A DNA stretch of 64,000 nucleotides from NCBI RefSeq assembly GCF_024748615.1, contig NZ_CP087168.1, positions 2,666,001 through 2,730,000 on the forward strand, given 5' to 3'. This DNA is from Pseudomonas sp. B21-048 (GTDB lineage Bacteria; Pseudomonadota; Gammaproteobacteria; Pseudomonadales; Pseudomonadaceae). Both the position numbers and the translations under genes were made by a program. Positions 38,526 to 48,200 of this stretch are shown here, piece after piece (position 1 is the first letter of the stretch; every line of letters starts with the position of its first letter). The notes under the pieces are model-generated. The model was not told the DNA's origin and made no database searches. It saw only the letters and a program-made list of their open reading frames with translations.

Positions 38526-39866
38526 CTAAAGATTGCCGGCCCTGGCCTGGGCGGCTGGCGGCATGTCGGTGAAACGCTTGGCGAGGAAACCGTAGAGCAG
38601 GTAGCCGAAGGCGAGTACCAGTGTGCCGCCCATCACTGCATCCTTGCCGCAGGCATACAGGGCGTACAAGGAGTACGCCATCGCAATGATCAGTACCACC
38701 ACGTTGCGTGAGTAGATCGCCGGCGAGACCGCGGCCTTGTACATGATCACCAGCAGGCCGGTAAGCGCGGTTATATAGGGGATCAGGTTGGTTACCGCCG
38801 CCAGGTTGACCAGCTTGCTGAACTGGGCGGCGGCATCGGGTGAGATGGTCGCCAGGGCCATGAGGGTCTGCAGCACGCCGCAGACGATCATGCCGACAAC
38901 GGGCGCATTCATGGAGTTGACCTTGCTGAACAGCTTGAGGAACAAACCTTGGTCGGCCGTCATCTTGGCTGTTTGCGCCAGGGTGAATTGCCAGCCCAGC
39001 AGCGAACCGACACAGGCCATGACCGCCAGGGCCATGACGATACTGCCCACCATCGGGCTGAATATCGTGGCATAGACCAGCGCGAAGGGCGCCGAGGATT
39101 TGGCCAGATCAGCGTTGGGGATGATGCCCTGGATGACGGTGGTTGACAGTACATAGATCACAGCTGCACCCAGGGTGCCCAACAAGCAAGCCAGCGGCAC
39201 GTTGCGCTTGGGGTTTTCCACGGCATCGGTGGCCTGGGCCGCCGATTCCATGCCCAGGAAGGCCCATAGGGTCAGGGGGATGGCCTTGCTGATGGCCTCG
39301 GAGATTGGCAGGCTGTTCGGGTTCCAGGCGGCGGCCAGCACCTCGGGCTTGAACCAGAACCAGCCGATGATGCTCAGGCCCGCTACCGGAATGATCACGC
39401 CCCACACCGTGAAAGCACCGATCTTGCCGGTGATGCTGGGGCCACCGAAGTTGGCAACGGTGGTCAGCCAGATCAGCGCGATCGTGCCGATGCACAGCGG
39501 GATGGCACCACTGCCCAGCCAAGGCATGAAAGTGCTCATGTAGCCCACCGCCGAGATGGCCACGGCCACGTTGGCGATGGCCAGGGACAGGAAGTACAGG
39601 TACGAGCAGAGGAAAAAACCCGACTTCGCATGGGCTTCTTCGGTGTACGCGGACAAGCCGCCGGAACGCGAGCAGAAGACGCCGCACTGGGCAAAGCAGT
39701 AGGCGATGGCCATCGAGCCGATGGCCGTGAAGATCCACGACAACAGCGAGACAGCACCCAGTTGAGCCATGTTGGTCGGCAACATGATGATACCCGAGCC
39801 CATCATGTTGACTGTTACCAGCGTCGTGAGCCCCATCAGGCCCATTTTGTTGCTTGAATCAGCCAT
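38526..39866 (-). CDS. potE: Putrescine-ornithine antiporter, PotE type
   Basis: A 446-residue APC-family antiporter with twelve hydrophobic segments. It starts MADSSNKMGLMGLTTLVTVN and MMGSGIIMLPTNMAQLGAVS, contains the PotE-type TLWAFLGMESAAQATDAVEN and PKRNVPLACLLGTLGAA. AAGGAGG stands before the ATG at 39866. It exchanges external ornithine for internal putrescine (or lysine for cadaverine). Fourth-closest partner is the SpeF-type decarboxylase two genes upstream in the same operon, as in E. coli speF-potE. Confidence 0.9.
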   Translation of the reverse strand: MADSSNKMGLMGLTTLVTVNMMGSGIIMLPTNMAQLGAVSLLSWIFTAIGSMAIAYCFAQCGVFCSRSGGLSAYTEEAHAKSGFFLCSYLYFLSLAIANVAVAISAVGYMSTFMPWLGSGAIPLCIGTIALIWLTTVANFGGPSITGKIGAFTVWGVIIPVAGLSIIGWFWFKPEVLAAAWNPNSLPISEAISKAIPLTLWAFLGMESAAQATDAVENPKRNVPLACLLGTLGAAVIYVLSTTVIQGIIPNADLAKSSAPFALVYATIFSPMVGSIVMALAVMACVGSLLGWQFTLAQTAKMTADQGLFLKLFSKVNSMNAPVVGMIVCGVLQTLMALATISPDAAAQFSKLVNLAAVTNLIPYITALTGLLVIMYKAAVSPAIYSRNVVVLIIAMAYSLYALYACGKDAVMGGTLVLAFGYLLYGFLAKRFTDMPPAAQARAGNL

Positions 39867-39945
39867 CGCAAACCTCCTTGCCCTGTTCAAATAGTTGACC
39901 CTGGGGCAGGTGACGTTATGCCTGCCACCAGGTAGGGGGTAATCT

Positions 39946-42246
39946 TTACTGCTTGACCACATAAACCTTGTAGGTGGGCCGCCCCAGGCTATCGCGTTCG
40001 ATCTCGACACCATGGTTGTCATGTTCGAAACCGGGGAAGCGGCCGTCGAAGGCCTCCATCGCCAACAGATAGTCGACGATGGCTTTTTTGTCGGCGCCGG
40101 CCTTCTCGCCAGGCATCATCAACGGAATGCCAGGTGGATAGGGGACGATCTGCATGGCCACGGTGCGGCCTTGCATGTCGCGCACGGCAATCTGTTCGAT
40201 TTCGCCTCTAACCAGTTTGGCGTAGGTGTCCCTTGGCGAAGACACCGGGTCAGGCAACAGAGTGTAGGCCGCATCCATGTTGTGCAGCATTTTCGTGGCC
40301 AGCATGTCCTGGTGCATCTCTTCGGCAAGGTCCTTGAGGCCCATGCCGCTGTAGCGGTCACCATGGCTGTCGACCAGGACAGGCATCACCTGTTCGAGTG
40401 GCGAGTTGTCGTCGTAATGTTTCTTGAACTCCATCAGGCCGGCCACCAGCGAGCCCCATTTGCCTTTGGTCACGCCCATGCTGAACAGCAGCAGGATCGA
40501 ATAGGGCTCGGTCTTTTCCACCACGATGCCGCGGCTGGAGAGGAAGGACGATACCAACGGCGCCGGGATGCCGCTGTTCTCCATCTGGCCTTCGAGGGTC
40601 TGCCCCGGCGTGAGCACCGTGACCTTGATCGGGTCGAGCATGCAGTAGTCGCTGCCCAGGTCGCCGAAACCGTGCCAGGTGGCTGTCGGCTTGAGCAACC
40701 AGGCGTCGCTGTGGCGCAGGACGTCGGGATCGACGTCGGCAAAAGGCACCCCGTCGACCTGGTCCGGTTGCCATACACCGAACCACCAGTCCTTGGCGTT
40801 GCGCTGTTGTATTTCCTTGCTCAGGCGCACCATGGCCTGGCGAAAGGCAATGGCTTCGCTGATGGACTCATCGGTGAGGTAGCCACCGGCATCGTTCATC
40901 ATTTTCGCCGAGACATCAGTCGAGGCGATGATGCTGTATTGCGGTGAGGTCGAGGTGTGCATCATGAAGGCTTCGTTGAACAGGGCCGGTTTGACCGGCA
41001 CTTTTCCGGAACGAACATGGATCATCGAAGCCTGGGACAGCGCTGCCAACAGCTTGTGGGTGGAGTGGGTGACGGTCACCGTGGCGTCGTCGGCATGCCG
41101 TTCGCCACGGTGCATGCCGTAACGCCCTTCGTACAGCGGGTTGAAGCGAGCATAGGCGTACCAGGCTTCGTCGTAGTGAATGCGGTCGACGCTCTGGCTC
41201 AGCTCGCGTGTGGTGGTCTGCACGTTGTAGCACAGGCCGTCGTAGGTCGAGTTGGTCAGCACTGCCAGCACAGGTTTTGCAGTCTTGTTGGTTGCCAAGG
41301 GGCTTTCGGTGAGTTTCTGCGCGACGGCAGCGGGAGTCAGCTCAGTGCGTGGCACCGGGCCGATCAGGCCGCGCGCGTTGCGCCGTGGACGCAGGTACAG
41401 CGGCACTGCGCCGGACATGTTCAAGGCATAGTTCAATGACTTGTGGCAATTGCGGTCGACCAGCACGGCATCGCCATCGATCACTGCCGAGTGCAGGACG
41501 ATCTCGTTGCTCGCGGAGCTGCCACCCACGGAAAAGAACGTGAAGTCAGCGCCAAACACCCGCGCGGCATATTTTTCTGCTTCATCGATCGGGCCGGAAT
41601 GGTCGTTGAGCGAGCCCAGCTCGCTAACCGAAACGCTCAGATCCGAGCGCAGCATCTGTTCGCCGTAGAAGTCGAGAAATGCGCGCCCCACTGCAGTCTT
41701 CATGAAGGCGGTACCACCGGTATGGCCCGGGGTGTGCCAAGAATATTCATGGGTACTGGCGAAATTCACCAAGGCGCCGAAAAACGGTGGCAGGATGCTG
41801 TCGAGGTAGCGGCGGGCGGCGGCTTCGATGCGCCCGGCGATGAATTCGGGGCTGTCTTCAGGCTGCCATATAAAACCGTCGATGTTCTCCACGAACGCCA
41901 GCGGCACCCGGCCCTGATGCGCCCGGCTCATGCCGAGCATGATCGGCAGCTGCGCCGTGCGCTGACGGATGAGCTGGATCAACTGCAGCGCCTGGTCCTG
42001 GTTGTTTTCGCACAGGCCCCAACCGATGATCGCGCAGCAGTAGGCCGAGTTGGCGCTGACGGCGATTTCGGCCTCTTCCAGCGACCCGACCAGCTCCACC
42101 TCCAATTCATGTTCATGCAGGGCGGCAGCAATCGCCTGGGCGCTGCGCAGAATGATACTGCTGTCATGTTCCTGGATGTTGGCCACGATCAGCACGGGGA
42201 AGCGCTGCATCAAATCGACAGGAAATCGGGTTTGCGAGTGACTCAT
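39946..42246 (-). CDS. Orn/Lys/Arg decarboxylase, class I (LdcA/AdiA-like)
   Basis: A 766-residue fold-type I PLP decarboxylase. An N-terminal receiver-like wing domain (residues ~15-130) precedes the catalytic domain with HTPGHTGGTAFMKTAVGR, FFSVGGSSASNEIVLHSA, LTNSTYDGLCYNV, HYDEAWYAYARF and the PLP lysine in THSTHKLLAALSQASMIH; a C-terminal domain follows. Length and motifs resemble lysine/arginine decarboxylases (P. aeruginosa LdcA, E. coli AdiA). AAGGAG precedes the start. The end is 80 bases from potE. Substrate choice among lysine, arginine and ornithine is not certain. Confidence 0.9.
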   Translation of the reverse strand: MSHSQTRFPVDLMQRFPVLIVANIQEHDSSIILRSAQAIAAALHEHELEVELVGSLEEAEIAVSANSAYCCAIIGWGLCENNQDQALQLIQLIRQRTAQLPIMLGMSRAHQGRVPLAFVENIDGFIWQPEDSPEFIAGRIEAAARRYLDSILPPFFGALVNFASTHEYSWHTPGHTGGTAFMKTAVGRAFLDFYGEQMLRSDLSVSVSELGSLNDHSGPIDEAEKYAARVFGADFTFFSVGGSSASNEIVLHSAVIDGDAVLVDRNCHKSLNYALNMSGAVPLYLRPRRNARGLIGPVPRTELTPAAVAQKLTESPLATNKTAKPVLAVLTNSTYDGLCYNVQTTTRELSQSVDRIHYDEAWYAYARFNPLYEGRYGMHRGERHADDATVTVTHSTHKLLAALSQASMIHVRSGKVPVKPALFNEAFMMHTSTSPQYSIIASTDVSAKMMNDAGGYLTDESISEAIAFRQAMVRLSKEIQQRNAKDWWFGVWQPDQVDGVPFADVDPDVLRHSDAWLLKPTATWHGFGDLGSDYCMLDPIKVTVLTPGQTLEGQMENSGIPAPLVSSFLSSRGIVVEKTEPYSILLLFSMGVTKGKWGSLVAGLMEFKKHYDDNSPLEQVMPVLVDSHGDRYSGMGLKDLAEEMHQDMLATKMLHNMDAAYTLLPDPVSSPRDTYAKLVRGEIEQIAVRDMQGRTVAMQIVPYPPGIPLMMPGEKAGADKKAIVDYLLAMEAFDGRFPGFEHDNHGVEIERDSLGRPTYKVYVVKQ

Positions 42247-42268
42247 GCGTATCTCCTTGAGCGCAGCA

Positions 42269-44452
42269 TCAGGCCTTGAGTACGTAAACGTAGGCGCGGG
42301 TTCGACCGCCTTCGTGTTTCAGGTAGACGCCCTGAAGTTCAGGGGTGAAGCCGGGCAGGCGGTTAATGCCTTCTTCCAGGGCCAGGAAATACTTGAGTAC
42401 TGCACTACCCCAAATCTCTCCGGGCACCAGGCACAAGACGCCCGGCGGGTAGGGCAACGCACCTTCGGCGGCGATGCGTCCATTGGCGTCGGCCAGCGGC
42501 ACCAGTTCGACATTGCCGCGGATGTACTCGATCTGTGCGGCCTGGGGGTTCATGGCCTTTTTCGGGAAGTGTTCCTTGCGGAACATGTCCTTCTGTAACT
42601 GCTGCACGTTATGGCTGCGGTACAGGTCGTGCATTTCCTGGCAGAGTTTGCGGATCGTGTAGTCGCGATAGCGCTCTTCGTACAGCGCGTAAATGGCCGG
42701 TAGCACCCGACTCATCGGCGCGTCATCGTGGATGAAACGTTCGAAGCGGGCGATCTGTGCCGCGAGGTGGTTCATCTTTGCCCAGTCTTCGGCAGGGGTG
42801 AGCAGGAACAGAATGGAGTTAAGGTCGCATTTTTCCGGAACGATGCCATTCTGGCGCAGGAAGTTGGCCAGGATGCCGGCATGGATGCCGAAGTCGGTGT
42901 AACTGCCGTCCACCGGGTCGATGCCGGGTGTGGTGAACAGCAGCTTGCAAGGGTCGATGAAGTACTGCTTGTCGGCATAACCGGGGAAGGCATGCCAGCG
43001 GTCCTTGGGGTGGAACTCGAAGAAGCGGATGTCGCTGGCGATAGCGTCGGTTGGGTGGTCCTGCCAACGGCGCCCGTCGATTGTGTCCGGTACGAATGGG
43101 CGAACCAGGGTGCAGGCTTCCAGGATCAGCTTGCGTGCGTTGATGCCGAACTTCACGCAGTCGTCCCACAGGCGCAGGCCACTGCGGCCCGAGTGAATGC
43201 GCGCATTCACATCCAGCGAGGCGAATAGTGGGTAGAACGGGCTGGTGGAGGCCTGGGCCATGAAGGAGTTGTTCAGCCGCGCGTGATTGCAGTAGCGTGG
43301 CTGGCCCTTGATGTGGCGGTCCTTTTTGTGGATCTGCGAGGCCTGGGAAAAACCGGCCTGTTGTTTGTGTACCGATTGGGTGACGAAGATGCCAGGGTCG
43401 TTCTCATCCAGCTCGAGCAACATGGGCGAGCAGTCCTTCATCATCGGGATGAATTGTTCGTAGCCAACCCAAGCCGAGTCGAACAGGATGTAGTCGCACA
43501 GTTTGCCGATGCGTTCAACCACCTGGCGGGCGTTGTAGACGGTGCCGTCATAGGTGCCGAGCTGGATGATCGCCAGGCGAAATGGCCTTGGCAGTTGGGC
43601 CTTGTCCGGGGCAACCTCGGTGATCAGTTGGCGAAGATAGTCTTCTTCAAAGCAGTGGGAATCGATCCCGCCGATGAAACCATAAGGGTTGCGCGCGGTT
43701 TCCAGGTAGACCGGCGTAGCACCGGCCTGAAGCAACGCGCCCTGGTGGTTGGACTTGTGATTGTTGCGGTCGAACAGGACCAGGTCACCCGGGGTTAGCA
43801 GGGCGTTGGTGACCACTTTGTTGGACGCTGAGGTGCCATTGAGCACGAAGTAGGTCTTGTCGGCATTGAAAACCTTGGCAGCATGTTTTTGCGCTTGCAG
43901 CGCCGGGCCTTCGTGGATCAGCAGGTCGCCCAGCTTGACGTCGGCATTGCACATGTCGGCGCGGAACAGAGTCTCGCCGAAGAACTCGAAGAACTGTCGG
44001 CCGGCCGGATGCTTGCGAAAGAACTGGCCACCCTGGTGACCCGGGCAGGCAAAGGTGGCGTTGGCCGCCTCGGTGTAATGCTTGAGCGAATCGAAGAACG
44101 GCGGCAGCAGGCTCTCTTCATAGGCCTTGGCTACCGTCTCCAGCTGGTTTCCGTAGTACTCGGTGTTATTGCTGGTCAAGTCGAAGACGCCATTGACCTG
44201 CAAAATGACATCCTGCAGTTGCTTGTAGACTTCCAAAGAACGATTGCCGCGACTATGGGCGGCAACCAGGAAGATCGGGATGTCGAAGCCGGTACGTTTG
44301 ATGGAATCCAGCGCCCCGGCCGCCAAATCATCCACCGAGAGCACGGCAACGGCGACATCGGTGTAGTCGGTCTGGTCGAGGGAGACGATTTGACGGGCAG
44401 TACGGAAACAATCTCGAACCGCATCACTGGCAGCGACTTTCAAGGCATTCAT
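42269..44452 (-). CDS. speF: Ornithine decarboxylase, inducible SpeF type
   Basis: A 727-residue PLP enzyme: N-terminal wing domain, then ATFACPGHQGGQFFRKHPAG, FVLNGTSASNKVVTNALL, IQLGTYDGTVYNARQVVER, LFDSAWVGYEQF and the PLP lysine in VTQSVHKQQAGFSQASQIH. Length is that of SpeF/SpeC (about 730 residues). It decarboxylates ornithine to putrescine, consuming a proton. First gene of a four-gene minus-strand operon; only 22 bases separate it from the second decarboxylase. GGAGA lies ahead of the ATG. Confidence 0.92.
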   Translation of the reverse strand: MNALKVAASDAVRDCFRTARQIVSLDQTDYTDVAVAVLSVDDLAAGALDSIKRTGFDIPIFLVAAHSRGNRSLEVYKQLQDVILQVNGVFDLTSNNTEYYGNQLETVAKAYEESLLPPFFDSLKHYTEAANATFACPGHQGGQFFRKHPAGRQFFEFFGETLFRADMCNADVKLGDLLIHEGPALQAQKHAAKVFNADKTYFVLNGTSASNKVVTNALLTPGDLVLFDRNNHKSNHQGALLQAGATPVYLETARNPYGFIGGIDSHCFEEDYLRQLITEVAPDKAQLPRPFRLAIIQLGTYDGTVYNARQVVERIGKLCDYILFDSAWVGYEQFIPMMKDCSPMLLELDENDPGIFVTQSVHKQQAGFSQASQIHKKDRHIKGQPRYCNHARLNNSFMAQASTSPFYPLFASLDVNARIHSGRSGLRLWDDCVKFGINARKLILEACTLVRPFVPDTIDGRRWQDHPTDAIASDIRFFEFHPKDRWHAFPGYADKQYFIDPCKLLFTTPGIDPVDGSYTDFGIHAGILANFLRQNGIVPEKCDLNSILFLLTPAEDWAKMNHLAAQIARFERFIHDDAPMSRVLPAIYALYEERYRDYTIRKLCQEMHDLYRSHNVQQLQKDMFRKEHFPKKAMNPQAAQIEYIRGNVELVPLADANGRIAAEGALPYPPGVLCLVPGEIWGSAVLKYFLALEEGINRLPGFTPELQGVYLKHEGGRTRAYVYVLKA

Positions 44453-45240
44453 TGACAGGTCTCCAAGCGGGCAAATGCGCCGGTTGTTAAAAGGGGCAGA
44501 TACCCAACACCGCCAACACTGAGCCTTGATCCAGAGCGTTGGTATTGGATCATTTCAGCGAAGCTGAATCCGAATTTGGTGCACACCTGCGGCTAAGAAG
44601 CTTGGTGCCTACCTGAAAAAATCGTCAGGGTCTACGCCATTTCGCGTGGACTATGGCGAAGCAGCCGATACACCTCTTTTCTCCGAAGCTTTCGGTGCCT
44701 GAGTGAACTTTAGAAGCAACCCGAAGGGCCCACTCTGACGTAGATCATGGAGTTGACTACTGGGTGAGGCAGTAAATGAGTTTTTCGGTCGCATCGAGGC
44801 GTTATTCGCAGCCTCAAAGAAGATAGGGACAGATGATGACGCTTAGACGACTGTAGCTGAGCGTGCTGTAATCAAATGCGCCCCATAACTGCAAGGGAAA
44901 GAACATCGGCGACGCCATTCTGATCGAGCGTTACGTGGGCTGGGTAGAGAATGGTAGGCACGAAGGGGCTAATGAGTTGCATTATTTACAGGTCGAAGGA
45001 TATACAGAATCTTTCCGTGATTTGGCCCGTGAAGGCTACGTTCCGCTCAACAAACTTTTCCAGGCCGAGTGCAATGCGGCCCAACTGGCTGGGCAGATTG
45101 CTTCTGGCGATCAACGAAAGCGTGGCCGGGTCCAAGCGAACCTGATCGCGAAAGCAGTGGGTCAATCAGCATCCATGTTGAATGTGCCGCCGCTTTCGCG
45201 GGCAAGTCGGATCGCCGCTCCCACAGGATATGGGCTTGAC
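44453..45240. other. Intergenic region upstream of the decarboxylase operon and downstream of psmE
   Basis: About 790 bases with no gene I can support. It should contain the decarboxylase operon promoter and leader near 44453-44700. A REP-like sequence lies at 45196-45226. A plus-strand frame that begins at 44935 continues deep into the antisense of psmE and is rejected. Confidence 0.45.
45196..45226. repeat. REP-like element
   Basis: TCGCGGGCAAG, then TCGGATCGCCGCTCCCACAG, is the common intergenic Pseudomonas element form (cgcgggcaag...cgctcccacag). It lies just downstream of the psmE stop. Only one copy was noticed in the window. Confidence 0.6.
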
Positions 45241-48200
45241 TCAGGCTGTAAAGTCGCTGGCGTGCAGCGCCTGGACGCCCACCAGTTGGATTTCGATCTC
45301 GGGGGTAGCGTCGGTATCGACACTGCCGTAGAGAATGCCATCGGCAAAGCGCAGTTGGTCGGTGGCGTTGGCTGGGTCGAAGGCGTTGCTGCCGATAAAG
45401 GTGAAGGCGTCGACAGCGGTGGTCAGCGGGTTGGCGTCCAAGCCGGTGAAATCCAGAAGATCGCCCTCGGTGCTCTTGAAACCGTTGATCACATCGCGCA
45501 AAGCCCCGACGCCCATGTCCGACAGCGCACCAAACGAATAGGTATCCGCCCCAGTGCCACCGGTGAGGTTGTCGGTGCCTGCACCGCCGATCAGCCGGTC
45601 ATCGCCCGAACCGCCCACCAGCGAATCGTTGCCCGCACCACCGTTCAGAACGTTCGCGGCGCTGTTGCCAGACAGATTGTCGGCGTAGGCGCTTCCCGTC
45701 AGGTTTTCGCAGAATTTCAAGGTGTCGAGCCCGGAACTCACGGTGTTTTGTTGCGCGGACGTCGAGAGGTTTGCGGTGACACCGGACAGGGCGCGCTCAA
45801 AGGACACCGTGTCATTGCCATCGCGCCCGTCCAGCACGTTGTTGCCGGCTCCGGCGAACAGCGTGTTGTCCAACGCGTTGCCCGTGCCATTGGCGGCGCC
45901 AGTGCTATCGATATACAGACGCTCGACGTTGTTGCCGAGGGTATAGGCGGCCAAGCTGCTGTGCACACTGTCGACTCCTCCAGAAACGGCATTGCTGTTG
46001 GTCTCGATCACTGCGTCGTCGGCGTTGTCGACATAGTAGGTATCGTTGCCATCACCGCCGCTCATGCTGTCGTCCCCTGCGGCACCATTGAGCACATTAT
46101 CGGCGGCATTGCCGGTGATGAAGTTGTGCCGCTCATTGCCGGTGCCGTTGATGTCCGACACGCCGGTGAGCACCAGGTTCTCGAGGTTGGCGCCCAGGGC
46201 CCAACTGACCGAGGCCTGCACCGTATCGATCTGCGAGGTCGAGGTGTTGGTTTCCACCACGCGGTCGAGCGCGTTATCGATCAGATAGATGTCGTTGCCA
46301 TCGCCACCGGTCATGGTGTCGGCGCCCAAGTGGCCATCCAGCGTGTCGTTGCCCGAACCGCCCACCAGGGTATCCGCCTGGTCGGTACCGGAAATCATGT
46401 TCCGGGCGTTGTCGAAAATGTCCTGCACGCTGTTGTTGTCGCCGGGGTTGCCTTGGAAGCCAAGGTCATTGGCAATGTAGTCGGCCAGGCGCTGGCCGAC
46501 GATCTCCGCCGACTCCTCGTGCAGGTGCCAGACGTCGTCGGGATACGCCAGTGGATCGACTTCGTGGCGCAAGGGGAGGTCGGTGTAGTCCACCGCCAGC
46601 TTGACGTCGGCGCGCTCGGCGGCGATGGCTTCCTGGGCAGCGCGGACATAGCCAACCCCCTCGACAATGGAGGCAATCTTTTCCTCCGAATAACCACGGG
46701 CACGCGCCGCGTCCTGTTCGTAATGACCGGTCTCCATCAAGTACACGCTGAAGTTGCCGAACTGGGCATGCAGGTAATCAAACACCTTCAGGGTCGCGGC
46801 CTTGTAGGCCGCTGCTGCCGCTGCTTTGTCCGTGGCGCGGGCGATCTCCTGGGCGGCTTCCTCGCCCTGGCCCCAAATGATGCCCATGGTGACGTTATTG
46901 ATGGATTGGAGTTCGGTGAGTTGTTCCCGCAGCAGCGTCACGGCGCGCAACAGCGCAGGCCCGGGTTGGTTGGTGTCGGTCAGCCACCAGCATAAATTGA
47001 GTTCCTCGGCGCTGAGCGTCGACAGGCCGGTGACCGTGCTGCCGCCCACCGCGATGTCGATGCCGTTTCCATTGGCATCGGTGAACTGGCTGCGCACGTC
47101 ATAGGGGGTGTAGCGGTCCAGGTCATTGACCAGCATCGAGGTGCCGGACTGATTGTCGTCCTCCGTCATGCGCAGCAGGCGTGCATTGGATTGGCCGAGG
47201 GTGGGCAGGTAGAGGATGTCCTGCTGGGTGCTCTCGCCGAACACGAAGTCGCTGGCGCTCAGGGTGTTGAGGTAGTTGCCGTTGAGGGCGATTTCAAAAC
47301 GATTGCCATCGGCATCCGCTTCGGCGGACTTGATGTAGGTCTTGTCGCCGGCCGCGTTGAGCGTCATGTACAGCGTGCCATTGCTGCCATCGCCGAGGCC
47401 GACAAAGCCCAGGCCCGAAACATCGATCTTGTCGACGCCCGCGGTGAAGTCATAAATCGTGTCGGTGGCCGTGATACCACCCGTGTCGTAGTCGCGGTAG
47501 CTGTCGAGTGCGTTGGTGTAGCGGAAGGTGTCGGCACCGTCGCCGCCGTACAGCGAGTCGCGTCCGGCGCCGCCGTCGACGATGTCCGCGCCGGTGCCGG
47601 CCTTGATTGTGTCGTTGCCACCGAGGCCGAGGATCAGGTCGGCGCCCGCCGTGCCGTTGAGGGTTTCGGCATTGTTGGTGCCGGTGATGGTGTTGGCGGG
47701 CGCATCGGCCACGACCAGGGCGAAGCTATCGCTGACCGATGCACCGGTCGGGTCCGTGGCGTTGACCAGCACGTTGTAATTGCCGGACGCGGTGCTGGTC
47801 GGCGTGCCGCTGAAGGTCAGGTTGGTGGCATTGAAGCTCAGCCACGCGGGCAGGGCGCTGCCATCGGCCAGGGTCGCGGTGTAGCTGAGGCTGTCGTTAT
47901 TCGGATCGGTGAAGCTGGTGGCCGGCACTGCGTAGCTGAACGGGGTGTTTTCGGTCGCGTTCTGATCCAGCAGCGGCGTGGCCAGCACCGGCGCCTGGTT
48001 GGTCGGTGACGACGTGGCGAAGACGAAGTTGGCGCTGGTCAGCTTGCCGAGGTAGTTGCCGTCCAGTGCCACTTCGAAGCGGTTGCCATTGGCGTCGGCG
48101 GTCAGGGTTTTGATGTAAGTCTTGGTGCCGGCACTGTTGAGCACCACGTACACGGTGTTGTTCTTGCCGTCCCCCAAGCCGGTGAAACCTATGGCCGAGA

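Noticed and set aside
40012..42279. Long plus-strand frames opposite the decarboxylase genes
   Set aside because: They mirror two well-supported PLP decarboxylases with all active-site motifs; the plus-strand products show His/Gln/Val-rich shadow composition.
44935..46995. Plus-strand frame of 686 codons (and similar long ones at 47191-48009 and 48913-50196)
   Set aside because: All lie antisense to psmE, whose Gly/Asp-rich RTX repeats and high third-position GC leave the opposite strand open. Their translations are repetitive mirror sequences without family motifs.
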